Positions 21,401-33,583 of a stretch of DNA of 64,000 nt are shown piece by piece. The notes under the pieces are model-generated. The model made no database searches and had not been told where the DNA came from. It saw only the letters and a program-made list of their open reading frames with translations. Within the stretch, counting starts at the first letter, position 1. Each line of letters starts with the position of its first letter. This DNA comes from Chrysaora quinquecirrha (lineage: Eukaryota; Cnidaria; Scyphozoa; Semaeostomeae; Pelagiidae), in assembly GCA_014526335.1 (NCBI GenBank), contig JACTAT010000002.1, forward strand, positions 6,326,869-6,390,868, written 5' to 3'. The position numbers were made by a program, and so were the translations under genes.

Positions 21401-24400
21401 CGCCTTTTTACATGATGCAAAAGTATCAGATCTAAACTCGAACGCTTTCCAAAGTGATCTAAAAGTTGGTCGGTTGGGGACCAGAAATGGATCGGGTTTG
21501 TGAAATTGTGTGTAAACGCAAAGACTATCCGTACCAAAGGTAGATTGGATCCAAATTAGATCCGATCCATTTTTTGCTTGTGTAAACTTGGTCTTATGGC
21601 CTGGCTAAACTAACAGACATGTCGCGCGCGACATTGATGTCCCCTCGGTGTCTCCCATAGTTTTCCCACCTTTGTAGCGCGCGACAAAATTTGTAGAAAG
21701 AGACACACAGATGTACTGGGAGACAACAGAAAGATTTCTTGTCTCCACGATATGCAAATGACTCGGGGGACATGTTGCTTGCTTGCCACTCGCATGTTTA
21801 GCCACCCTGGGAGACACGCGGAATACAGTGTCGCCCGCGACAAGTCTCCTAGTTTAGCCATAGCTTTAGTTTCTTAAAATCGGCTTCTTATTTTAGGTGA
21901 CAAAAGATAAAACGGTATTACATGCGATTTTGATTTCTTAGAAGCAGTTGTTTCGACTTGTTTTAGTTTTAAACGTTTTAGCTAGGTTTGCTGTAAACGC
22001 AGATGTTACAGAGCATGCATATTCCATGTGGACATCGAATGTTGCATTGATGTAACGGCGTCGCGTTTGATATGTTGATCAGATAAACATCTCATTTTTA
22101 AAATGAATTTCTGATTACCCGACCAGCGAACCAGTCCATCTGGTGGTTCTAACGGAATCTCAAGAGGATAAGTACTTGTTTGCTGTTCACTAACATTATA
22201 AACCCTATAGAATATCCTAGGATTAACTATATTATCCTTACAGAGTCACATCTTATTTTATGACTTTTCATAGTACTACCATCGCTATTTAAATACTGTC
22301 GCCCTCCCCTAAATATACAGTATAGTTGACATCTGCTGTCTCAAACTCTCAAGGGAAGCTGTCGAGATAGCGAATGTTCGAAATAATGGATGCACCATAT
22401 AAATATAAAAGTGTATGGTACATGTATTTTTTTTATAAGAAACTCTTTATAAGAAACCCAGACTCTCAAATGGCCAAAATTTTAAAAAACTCCAGCACTG
22501 GATTTTTTTTGCGAAGCAAACTTTGCACCACAGACAGCAGAAAGGTTTATTTTATTTTCGGTGCTTTGTCTACGATAAAGCATTTCTGTGACAAGAAGAC
22601 AAATAGAAACCCATATGCATGCAAATACGATCGATAAATGGGTTTGGAACATCATTCAGATAAAATAACTATGTTGCCAATATGGATATTCAAGAAACTC
22701 TTAAGAAACTTTCTGTACTCAAAATTTGAAAAATTTTTAAGAAACTTTCAATATTGGATCGATTTTTTTAGTTTCTTATAAAAAAATACGTGTATTAAGT
22801 GAGGAAAGGAACCCTGATTAACATGCGAGGTTACTGATGCCAAATGACGCAGCATCATCATCATCATCTTATTTCGATGCAGGAACACATCTTACTGCAT
22901 GGGTTTTCACAGTATTACCATCGCTATTCAAATCTTATCGTCCTCTCATAGACCTAGTACAAACCCACAAACTAGACTTATTACAACAGTCTAAGTTTCC
23001 TTTCATTGAAGCTAGACCAACAACAATGCAGTTCGATATAGCTTAGACAATCAAATTTAATGTATGTTCGAAACTGACCAGTTTTAAGGCCCTCACCAAA
23101 TGATCAAACATCACATGACAAACATTTTAAATTTTGAAGAGTGAATAATAACTCTTTCTGTCTACACTAAACAAAAACGGGGCTTTTCGATATTGATAAG
23201 GACAGATTCCAATGATGCGCTCTTTTGAGAATCTTATCTCTTCTGAATTCTGAAAAATGCAGACATCAGAGGTTTCTGTGTCGGCGACCCCCCAATACTC
23301 GCCAAAATAGATTTTTACATAGGCTAAAAATGATGTAAAAATGTCAAAGGGTACGATTCGGTTGTTTTTGCTTAAAGCCACACCTTAATTTTCTTTGACC
23401 ACGCACTTTTGCCTCTCCAGTGTTGTATGCCTAACTGAAGAGAAGTTGGAAACAATTTCTCTGCGAAGTCAAATCTTCCAGCTCTGGAATCAGGAAAGTT
23501 CGGAGCCTCCAAAGTCTCTGATTATCCTGAGAGTTGTCAAAACAACGGGCTTTGATCTCTCGGAGCTCACCAGCAAAGGAAAGAACAAGCGGAAAAAGTT
23601 CCCGAAGAACGCACGCCAAAAGCTCTTCCATATTAATTATTATTCTTATAAACAAACACTTACCCTTGTTGCGTGTATTCCTGCATCACTGCTGCAATTT
23701 TTTGCACCAGTTGGGATGTTGGAATAGGTTCTTCATATTTCAAAAAATAATTAGCTGCTAAACGCCTTGCTTCTCTAACTAGCAACCTGAAAAAAAGATA
23801 AAGCTATCGTATAACTACGATAAAAATACCCATTCTCTTAAATGCCCCCCTCTACTACTACCCTGGCTATGATCAGGGCTGCAACGCTGTTATGCAATCT
23901 GATTGGCTGAATATCGATAAAATTACAAAGCTTTCATACGGGCTTATTGAGAGAACTCCTCAGCATCAATGGACGAAACAGGATACAAGTTTAGAGGATT
24001 AACATTAACATTAACATTAACCTAAACAAGCATAAACATAAACATAAGCATGAACATAGAAATAAACATAGAAATAAACACATAAACATAAACATGAACA
24101 TGAACGTGACCATAAACACAAACATATAGATAAACATAAGCACAGACATAAACATAAAAGTCGGCGCTCCCTGGGCATTCGTACTCGATCTAAAAGTCCC
24201 TATTATCCGGCAATGCCCGCCCATAACGTCAAATGGTCGAAGTCTTTAGATTCAGAATGCAGCACCAATTGGCTTTGTTGTAATGGCTTCAAACACGATA
24301 TGAGTTTTGTAATCATTAGGCGTCATGACCGTGTCCTGTCCATAGGGTAATAAACCATATAATAACTGTTTCCTTCAGGCAATACCAAAAAAATTAATCC

Positions 24401-26504
24401 TCAACCTTTCGCAAGCTCGATCTTGTACTGAAGGCTTGATATTAATAGGTTAATATTTTCTGGAATTGCCCTCGGGTACAGTTATCATAGATCAAAATAA
24501 ATGTCCCCTTCATTTGAACATCTCCTTCAAATAAACGCTTCTGTAAAAGGTTTTGCCTTACACTGTTTGAAGTATCAAACATTAGAAATTGAATGAAATA
24601 AGAGACATTTGAATACCTAAAATCTGGACCCATTCCACTGTAGACCATTCCAATGTGTTTTGTAATCATTTCTATCTGCAAAAACAAACAAGAAATAACT
24701 AACAACTTTGCATCTTGAAAATTAAACAACAAAGACGACCATGAGGTAAACCCCAAAACTGTCACAAGCAACATTGCTTGATACCCTTTATTGGGAAAAA
24801 TGCTTCTTCTCTAAAAGTAGCAATTATCTACTTTGAATTTGAAAATTGTCCTTTGATCCTTTGGTCCCTTTTCAGATTTGCTATGAAGTAGTTCTAGGGA
24901 AAATTTACAGATGTACACGTTACAAATTTGAGGTGTAAGAAAACCATTGACAACTGAAACAGTCAACTACAGACAGGTAAAGTAAAAGTAAATTTCTCCC
25001 CCACTCTCATCTGTTCTGTCACAGAATTATGGACCTTGGGGCAAGTCTTCCAGGTATCAGGCTGCTAGTGGTAATACACCTAGGAGATGGAAATTAAGTA
25101 GTAAAGAAGAACGCATGCACCTTTGAGAAATTAGAAGCATTACCTTGCTGACAGTTGATTCATCATAGAGAATTGACTTTTGCTTCTTTTCAGCTGCTAA
25201 AACAATCCCATTTGATGCTAAAATAAAACATAAGAAGCTTGTGAAAGATTACAAAGTCCATATGAGACCAATAATGATTAACTATTTTCAGTTTAATTGC
25301 TCTGTTGAATTCAATGTGTTGCATGCTTGATGCTGCAGGGCCTAATGCACATGTAAAGCATTGGTTATTTGTAAATGGAAGAGATTTCAATGCTTAAAGG
25401 ATAGATACAGAGCCTCATTTGCTCCATAAGTTATCATATCTCGAATAAACCCATGGCACAAGTCAGAGTTAGTAAGGAAATAAAATCTGACAAAAGGGCA
25501 GCAATTCTTCAGATAACGCAGGACAGCAATACAAAATGTAGCTGAGGGAAATGACCAAATTATATTTGGTGAAAGCAATGAAAACACCAGCTTTGGCAAA
25601 AAGGAAGTTGAGGGAAATGGAAGTTTGGCAAATCAACAAAATTCTGAATTGATTTGTTTCATCTGAATCATGGAATACGTCGAATCTTCATTAAGTCATA
25701 TATTTACCTTTGATCCCAACTGACGGACCTCCTGCAGCCACTGCAGCAAGAGCATACTCTATCTGCACAAGCTTTCCAGAAGGGCTATAAATGAAAAGCA
25801 ACCAATTACATCATACATATAGAAAGCATCCAACTGTCAATATTGCAGAGAAACTCAGTGGCCGCCCAAATATATTCTTATTTTGCATATGATCTAACCA
25901 CTGTTCAGGTTTGATTTTAGGAAGAGGTCCGTTTGCAGATTATACTCTATGCCATGCTTCTGCCCATTTTCCAACATTGACCTTACATTCGTTCACTTCA
26001 ATAACCCAATTTTATTGTCGAACTGATGGAACTGAATTTCTGGTGAAAACGACACTAAGAAATCAATTTTATCACAGTTGCCTTGACATGACATAGGGGC
26101 CTTGTGCTGCTCCAGTTTCTGGAGTATGGCAGTTTTCGATGAGATCTCATGCATGCAGAAGTTCATTTCCATTGTTATTTTCTATTGTTCTATTGTTTAT
26201 CTTGTGCATGCATATGCCACACTCCGCAAACTGGGTGCTACTTCAGTACTTTCAATTTTGTTTTTATTCTCTTTATTTTATTGAAAATACTATGATAATT
26301 TATAGCAATTAGAAAATTCAAAATGTTTAGATTTGGTTGGAAAGCTTTTTATCAACTTTTCAATAAAATCAGTTTTAGCAGTGTTATGTTGTTGAGACAT
26401 GAGAGGGAAGCGAAAAGGCAGGCGCAATAAGTCCTTTTTAAGAAACCAAGCTTTGCAGTTTACCTGAATGTAGTTAAACTGAAACTGTAGCGCTCTGTAG
26501 ACAT
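18483..26504 (-). CDS. PSMA2: Proteasome subunit alpha type-2 (one internal exon not found)
   Basis: Alpha-2 subunit of the 20S proteasome core; alpha rings gate entry to the proteolytic chamber in cytosol and nucleus. Exons on the minus strand: 26504-26464 ([13 protein letters not shown]), 25784-25708 ([20 protein letters not shown]), 25217-25144 ([15 protein letters not shown]), 24675-24617 ([17 protein letters not shown]), 23786-23664 ([19 protein letters not shown]) and 18602-18483 ([11 protein letters not shown] to EYLASILI and stop). The [20 protein letters not shown] block is the alpha-subunit N-terminal signature. Between 23664 and 18602 about 68 residues (the segment with the G-W, DPSG and YFAWKATA-like motifs of the family) are missing. 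The exon before ends with 2 bases and the last exon starts in phase 0, so direct joining would shift the frame. The exon is therefore absent from this sequence rather than naturally lost. The 5-kb intron region there is full of MITEs. Confidence 0.93.
18700..18960 (+). repeat. Dispersed repeat piece (SINE-like) in PSMA2 intron
   Basis: The segment ggtgtcggctccgcagcctg ... tcctagcgattggcactaaa then tacaccatttcacctt shares its end with 15945-15980. It contains no intact Pol III boxes that I could confirm. Confidence 0.4.
19155..19425. repeat. Degenerate tandem repeat (gatggtgatgaa ... ggtcccaa), three copies
   Basis: Three imperfect copies of gatg-g(t/c)(g/t)gtgatgaa followed by aataatgaa and (t/a)(t/c)ggtcccaa lie at about 19158, 19240 and 19377, with irregular spacing. 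Several minus-strand open frames across it differ only in register. Confidence 0.45.
19738..19950. repeat. Tandem duplication of about 107 bp
   Basis: The copies share agtcactctttctgtagaat / agttacccttcctttagaat, then agtct-a-tccaaccccc and ccttcgg / cttcgga followed by tagttaa. It lies in the large PSMA2 intron. Confidence 0.6.
19985..20145. repeat. AGTAAACCAA tandem array, second array
   Basis: About 15 units of agtaaaccaa or agttaaccaa, same strand orientation as the 17.4-kb array. It runs directly into the foldback element at 20145. Confidence 0.88.
20145..20592. repeat. Foldback element, CCAAACGATCAAACATTG family, long copy
   Basis: It starts ggccccggcgaaatgatcaa and ends aatgtttgatagtttgc, with a final gggcct. 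The internal block aaaatgtttgacaagcaatg plus ggccaaacgatcatattgg is shared in order with the copy at 2707. This is the longest uninterrupted copy in the window. Confidence 0.75.
21232..21592. mobile_element. MITE with GGATCGGATC-containing terminal inverted repeats
   Basis: The left end is ttcacactagcgaaagtgga followed by tcggatctaat. The right end is attagatccgatccattttt followed by tgcttgtgtaaac. The ends are inverse with about 80% identity over 35 bases. The interior contains further gatcgaatc / gatctaaactc motifs. It is noncoding. Confidence 0.65.
21597..21868. mobile_element. MITE, GGCTAAACT...AGTTTAGCC family, copy 1
   Basis: The ends ggcctggctaaactaacaga and tctcctagtttagccatagc are inverse to each other, with subterminal gtcgcgcgcgac. 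Interior landmarks atgtcccctcggtgtctccc and ttagccaccctgggagacac are shared with 37315-37580. It abuts the preceding MITE. Confidence 0.75.
22241..22965. repeat. Direct repeat pair flanking a MITE (ccatcgctatt)
   Basis: The segment acatcttattttatgacttt ... tactaccatcgctatttaaa at 22249 is repeated with divergence at 22886 (acatcttactgcatgggttt ... tattaccatcgctattcaaa). The MITE at 22424-22792 sits between them. Confidence 0.55.
22424..22792. mobile_element. MITE with TATTTTTTTATAAGAAAC ends, copy 1
   Basis: The left end gtattttttttataagaaac is inverse to the right end gtttcttataaaaaaatacg. Internal repeats of ctttataagaaac and caagaaactcttaagaaact give subterminal repetition. A related shorter copy is at 42709-42841. 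Confidence 0.65.
23990..24160. repeat. ATTAAC and AAACAT simple repeat
   Basis: Four ttaacattaacattaacatt units pass into about 20 imperfect (c/g)ataaacataaacat units, in the intron between PSMA2 exons 4 and 5. Confidence 0.85.
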
Positions 26505-26688
26505 CTTTAGAAGCTTGAAAACCTGGATAAGATACAAAAACAGTTCAGCAGCTCAGCTTAGGCCAATAGAACCTTCAGAGAGAGGCTAGGCCAAAGAGAA
26601 TGACACAGCAACATTAGAGGTCTGGTAACGAGTACTAAATCAAGACACGAGGTTTCTTCATTCTTTCCTTTTCACAAAATTCGCCAAG
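26505..26688. promoter_or_regulatory. Shared divergent promoter of PSMA2 and RPS13
   Basis: Only 184 bases separate the two start codons, which point away from each other. The interval contains a CCAAT box (taggccaatag, about 26560). On the RPS13 side it has a pyrimidine tract ttctttccttttc (26662-26674) about 15 bases before the ATG, in the position expected for a 5' TOP start of a ribosomal protein mRNA. No TATA box is seen. Sharing of one promoter is inferred from distance. Confidence 0.7.
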
Positions 26689-28985
<2,297 letters not shown>

Positions 28986-29099
28986 GTAAAGTTTCTAATA
29001 GTTACTTTTCTGCCATCTTTTGCCTACTGTATTTCCGTGATTAAGCAGCTGGGGCCCTTGTTAAAAAATCATCTCAAAGACAAGCAATTGCTTGAAAAC

Positions 29100-32000
29100 T
29101 TTCTAAACCTAAAGTTAGAATAAACTAACGTTCTGCAGCTACTAGCAAAGGGTTTCTCTTGATTCATCCAATCAAGAGGTAACACTATTGCTAACTCAGT
29201 TCTTTGCACTATCGTGAAATTGAAATTTAGTCTGTTTATATCAAATACATTTTTGAAAGTCAATAACTATTTGAGAAACGGATAATCCTGGAATACACAA
29301 TTAGCATTAAAAAATTTTTTGGATTGATTAGTTCTATACAGCAACTGGTTCTTAACGGAATTAAAACCGAAAAGCATTTTATGGAATATTGAAAAGTTTA
29401 TTAGCAGCAAGTGTCGTGGAACTTGGAAAGCGAATAGCATAAATAGATTTAAGGTGATAATTAATGTTTCAAATATCGTGCAGTGGGTCTTTTTAAAGGA
29501 ATGACTTGGACGAAATATTCTGATGCGTGGATATGAATTTTTTGAGGAGATTCACGCATGTTTTTAAGACTTGTTAGGGCGTCTGTCGTCAACTAGAAAT
29601 TATGCCTTCCTTATAAGACCCACTTTCGTTTCTAAATTGTCTTTTTCGCCAGAATTTACAGAGTTTTGATACCTTGAATTCGTAATAGAGTTTAATCTGT
29701 TCATCCTCTTCTCCGCATAAGTAAAACATGTCCTATTACAAAAATGCCCACTTGAACCTTAAGCTTGTCTTGCTCATGCTTGTTTACAGTCCCAGCTCTG
29801 TTACTACACTGACTCGGAACTGGATAGTTCAAGCCTCACATGGCTTTGGATGTCAAACATGAACCTTCATTACGTAACTCCCATTCGCTTGCGATAGTCA
29901 CACGGTTTCGTATTGATAGCAAATGTTCTATCAAGGTCTGTTGTTGAAACGCTTCTCAATCGTTATAGTCAGCTTTGTTATTTCTGCTGCGAATCTTCAT
30001 TACGAGTATTTTTGAGTGCAATTCTTCAAACTCCGCTTTGCGCTGGATTTCCTGCTTCGCAAATTTCGTTTTGTTGTGCGATGAATTTGTAAAATGCTTG
30101 TAATTCGATAAAGCTGTCAGCTGAGTTGAAAACCTTCAAACGAGCAAGTCCTTATCCACAAGACGCCTTATCCCGAGAACTTTTCCTAGTGTAGTTGCCT
30201 AACGTTCGAGTCGTCGAATTTTATGTTTATTCGCATGAGTGTTGTTAAGTGTTATTGAAGTGCATATACTTGATGTCTGTCTAACTGATGAGCTTAAAAT
30301 TTAAAAGTCTAAATAACGGTAAAACATCAGTTGATTACATTCTGAGGCCTAAGTTCGGGCCAACTGGGCTTGGTGAGTCAGTAAGCATAGCTTGCTTAAG
30401 TATTATCACAAGTTTTTTGGTATCGAAAATAACATAAGATCTCAGAAGCTAACAGCAGATGAGGAAAAATCGTTAAGATACTTATCCATCTACATCTAGT
30501 TGTTCGAACCAGCCGTGACCATAGCCCAGTCACAAACAATCGATTGCATCTAAGGGAAAAGAATATCGCTAAATGAAGACGTGATTTAGAATGATTCAGT
30601 CATCGAGATCGAACTAACATTCGTAAGAACTTAAAACATACAACTAATGCAATGAGTTGAATTAAATAGATTGAAGATAATTCAAGCTAAATAGTTGAGA
30701 CATGACTTAACTCGTATTGTGGATGCAAATTTCATATGTGCAGTATTCAAACAGGAATTGTTCAGACTATTTGGAACTGAATTAAAGTAATCAAGACTTG
30801 CAGCATAAATTATTAGTAAACAATTTAAATACATGAATAAGTATTGAAACTAAGCATTAACAAACTTAAACTGACAGTAACGTCAAGATTCAAACGAACT
30901 ACCTAAATTAACAGGTAAAGTTAACTACGTAACGAATTGAAACTAAACTAGTTAAGCAAGAGTAAGAAAAAGTAAACCAAGTAAACCACGTAAACCAAGT
31001 ATAAGAAATCAAATAACTGTTAAAAAGTAAATGCAAACAAAATCCAGTTAAACAGGACCAAAGTTAACTAAGAACAGGTAAAGTAACGTAAGTAAACAGA
31101 AAATAAACAAGTAACAAGTAAAGTCAAAGAAACCAAGTAACCAAGTAAACAGTAACAGTAAACCAAAGTAATAAACAATAACCAGTTAAACAAGTAAACC
31201 AAATAAACTCAAGTTAACAAAAACCAAAGTAACCAAGAAACAAACCAAAGTTAACTAAGTAACAAAAGTAAATAAGTAATAATAAACAAATATTACAAAG
31301 AAGAAAGCTAGAAAACATAAACCATATCAATAACCAAAGCATACAAGACGAAGTAAACATAACAAAGTTACATAAATTAAAGTAAATTCAAACATAAATA
31401 CAGTTACTAAAGTTTACAGACAATACAGAATAAATAGATCTTAAAATTTCAAGAAATCAGATATCATCATGTAACAAACATTAGTCAAGAAACTATAAAC
31501 AATTACAAGTTACCAAATGTCTACACATAAAAGTTAACAGAACGTAATCATAACAAGAGAACTAAATAGTATACCTTAACGAAGGTTATATCAAAGCCGG
31601 ATAATTAACTTATTATCCTAAACTAAATCTTTGCAATGCTTAGCTTCATGTCAAAGGATTTCAAACTTTAAAAGAATGGATCAAAATCATAAATTAAAAG
31701 GCTGAAAAACATTTTAGCTCGATGCTTAATAAGAGGTAATGTGATAAAGCTGTACACCTAACTGACATCAAATCGTATCTCTTTTTTGATTGGTAAAGCT
31801 TCCTGATCTTAAAAAGATTCAACCCAAATGATTTGCATCGGAGATCTTGATTACATTGTATCAGCTTAACTTGTAGGATTCTAACATCTTTAAATAAGGT
31901 TACTAATACACAGAGGACGTAATAATCAACCTAAGACCTATGAAAGGATTCAAAGACCTAAAAGCACGTAGTCTAATCAGTTAATTACTGAAACGTTTGC

Positions 32001-33165
32001 AAAATAACATTAATCATCATGTTGCCAAAATTAAGAGGTCAGGTGATCGTTGACAGTTATGAAAGAAATAAAATGAACTTAAAATTAAGTCAACAATCTA
32101 TCAAGAAGGCGACTGGAAGCTAGTGGAGAGATGCAGCGTCAGATGACATAATGAAGTAAAATGGAATTTGGTCGAGTATAACGTTGAATTGATAGATATA
32201 TGAAACATGTAATAAGAGCAAAAATTATACTTGAAGACCAATATAAGAGAATCCCTTACCAACATTGATCTTAGAAATTTCCAATTTCCAAAGTATTAAG
32301 TAATTCATAGATCTTAAATACGAGAAGAACATATCTTTAACAAGTACAATACGACAAATTAAACAACTACAAAGACATAAACTCCAAACAAGTTAGTAAA
32401 TTCATAGCAATATAGATCAACGTAGAAGTAATCCTCGTCATGCTTACTAATGTTTAAATGTGAAGTATTCTAGTAAATACGCATACAGCCTAAAATTCAA
32501 CTTAGAAGTAAATTTTAACTTGCTGAATCGTCCAACAATTTTAACCTTTGCAAAGTACAAGAAGGTACAAGTAGTAATAAATACAAGTACAAATAACCAA
32601 GAAATCAAGTAAACCAACCAAAAATCAAAAACAAAACAAGTCAAACGTAAAGTATTCAAATAAGCAGATTCCTGATAACCATACGAATATCCACAGGAAC
32701 TAACTAATACACTCGAGACCAACTCCACACAGATTCCGTAACGAAATTTTTCTGTTAGAATCATGAATTAAGATACATGAGTTTTATCAAAAGAAATCAA
32801 TAACTAAAGTTTATCACAATACACCAAATAAAGTCTGCTTTATACTATCAACAAAGTGATCTCATGGATACTATCTCAGCAAAGTCTCATCAAACGACTT
32901 GCTGGTTCATCACAATTCGGCTGTATTTATTAAAATCGAAATACAATGTTTATAGTTATTCACAAAAATTGACACAGGTTCTCTAAGTATGATCTGTAAT
33001 TAGATTCTGATACTGTTATCAGCTATTATATGTTTCGTCAATGTCAACTATGAAGCCAAAGCAAGCGAAAACATAAAGTCAATCCTAAAGTAAAAGCTTG
33101 AATGCAATAATAATTTTACATTAATATAGAAATCAAAGAATCAAGAACAGTTAAAAAAGTAATTA
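29100..33165. other. Low-complexity block of suspected poor assembly quality
   Basis: No exon of RPS13 or SNX4 can be recognised, although the 3' exons of both convergent genes should lie here. The AGTAAACCAA array (30950-31300) appears with irregular spacing and dropped bases. The dispersed repeat at 29340-29760 looks like the 15.2-kb copy with shortened homopolymers. Runs of six or more identical bases are rare across the block compared with neighbouring AT-rich sequence. I infer a gap filled from an uncorrected long read; true divergence is the alternative. Confidence 0.5.
29340..29760. repeat. Dispersed repeat, copy of 15245-15830 with shortened runs
   Basis: Shared ordered landmarks with 15245-15830 include aactggttctt, gcaagtgtcg, aagcgaata, aaggaatgactt and tgcccacttgaa. 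Differences are enriched in lost bases of homopolymers. Confidence 0.55.
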
Positions 33166-33198
33166 GAAGGTGAACAGAGCCAAGTCGCGTCACACCAC

Positions 33199-33375
33199 AT
33201 CAAGTCAAGTCAAGTCAAGTCAAGTCAAGTCAAGTCGTCAAGCCGTCAAGCCGCCAAGTCAAGCCAAGCCAAGTCAAGCCAAGTCAAGTCAAGTCAAGTC
33301 AAGTCAAGCCAAGTCAAGTCAAGTCAAGTCAAGTCAAGTCAAGTCAAGTCAAGCCAAGCCAAGTCAAGTCAAGTA
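33199..33375. repeat. CAAGT pentanucleotide microsatellite
   Basis: About 34 units of tcaagtcaagtcaagtcaag with interspersed ccaag variants. It gives an artificial SSQVK-type open frame on the + strand. A weaker ccaag / caagc extension continues to 33540. Confidence 0.93.
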
Positions 33376-33583
33376 AAGTCAATCAATACCAAGCCAAACA
33401 ATTTCTACCAAAAAGCCAAGCCAAACTAATCCAAACCAATTGAAGACAAACCAAACCAAGCCACGCCAAGCCATGTCAAGCCAAACCAAGTTAAGCTAAC
33501 CTGAGCTAAACAAAGCCAAGCAAGGTTAAGCACAAGAAAAGTTAGGCCATATCAGAGTAGATCGATTAAGTGGCAGCCAATAC

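Larger units (their letters stand above)
20940..21990. repeat. Direct repeat flanking two MITEs (agaagcagttg...aacgtttta)
   Basis: The block at 20940-20990 (agaagcagttgctttgaatc ... ttttaacgtttta) recurs at 21938-21985 (agaagcagttgtttcgactt ... ttaaacgtttta). Between the copies lie two complete MITEs. This suggests a local duplication that later received insertions. Confidence 0.5.

Noticed and set aside
33170..33376. Open frame SQVKSSQVK...
   Set aside because: It is the CAAGT pentamer read as protein.
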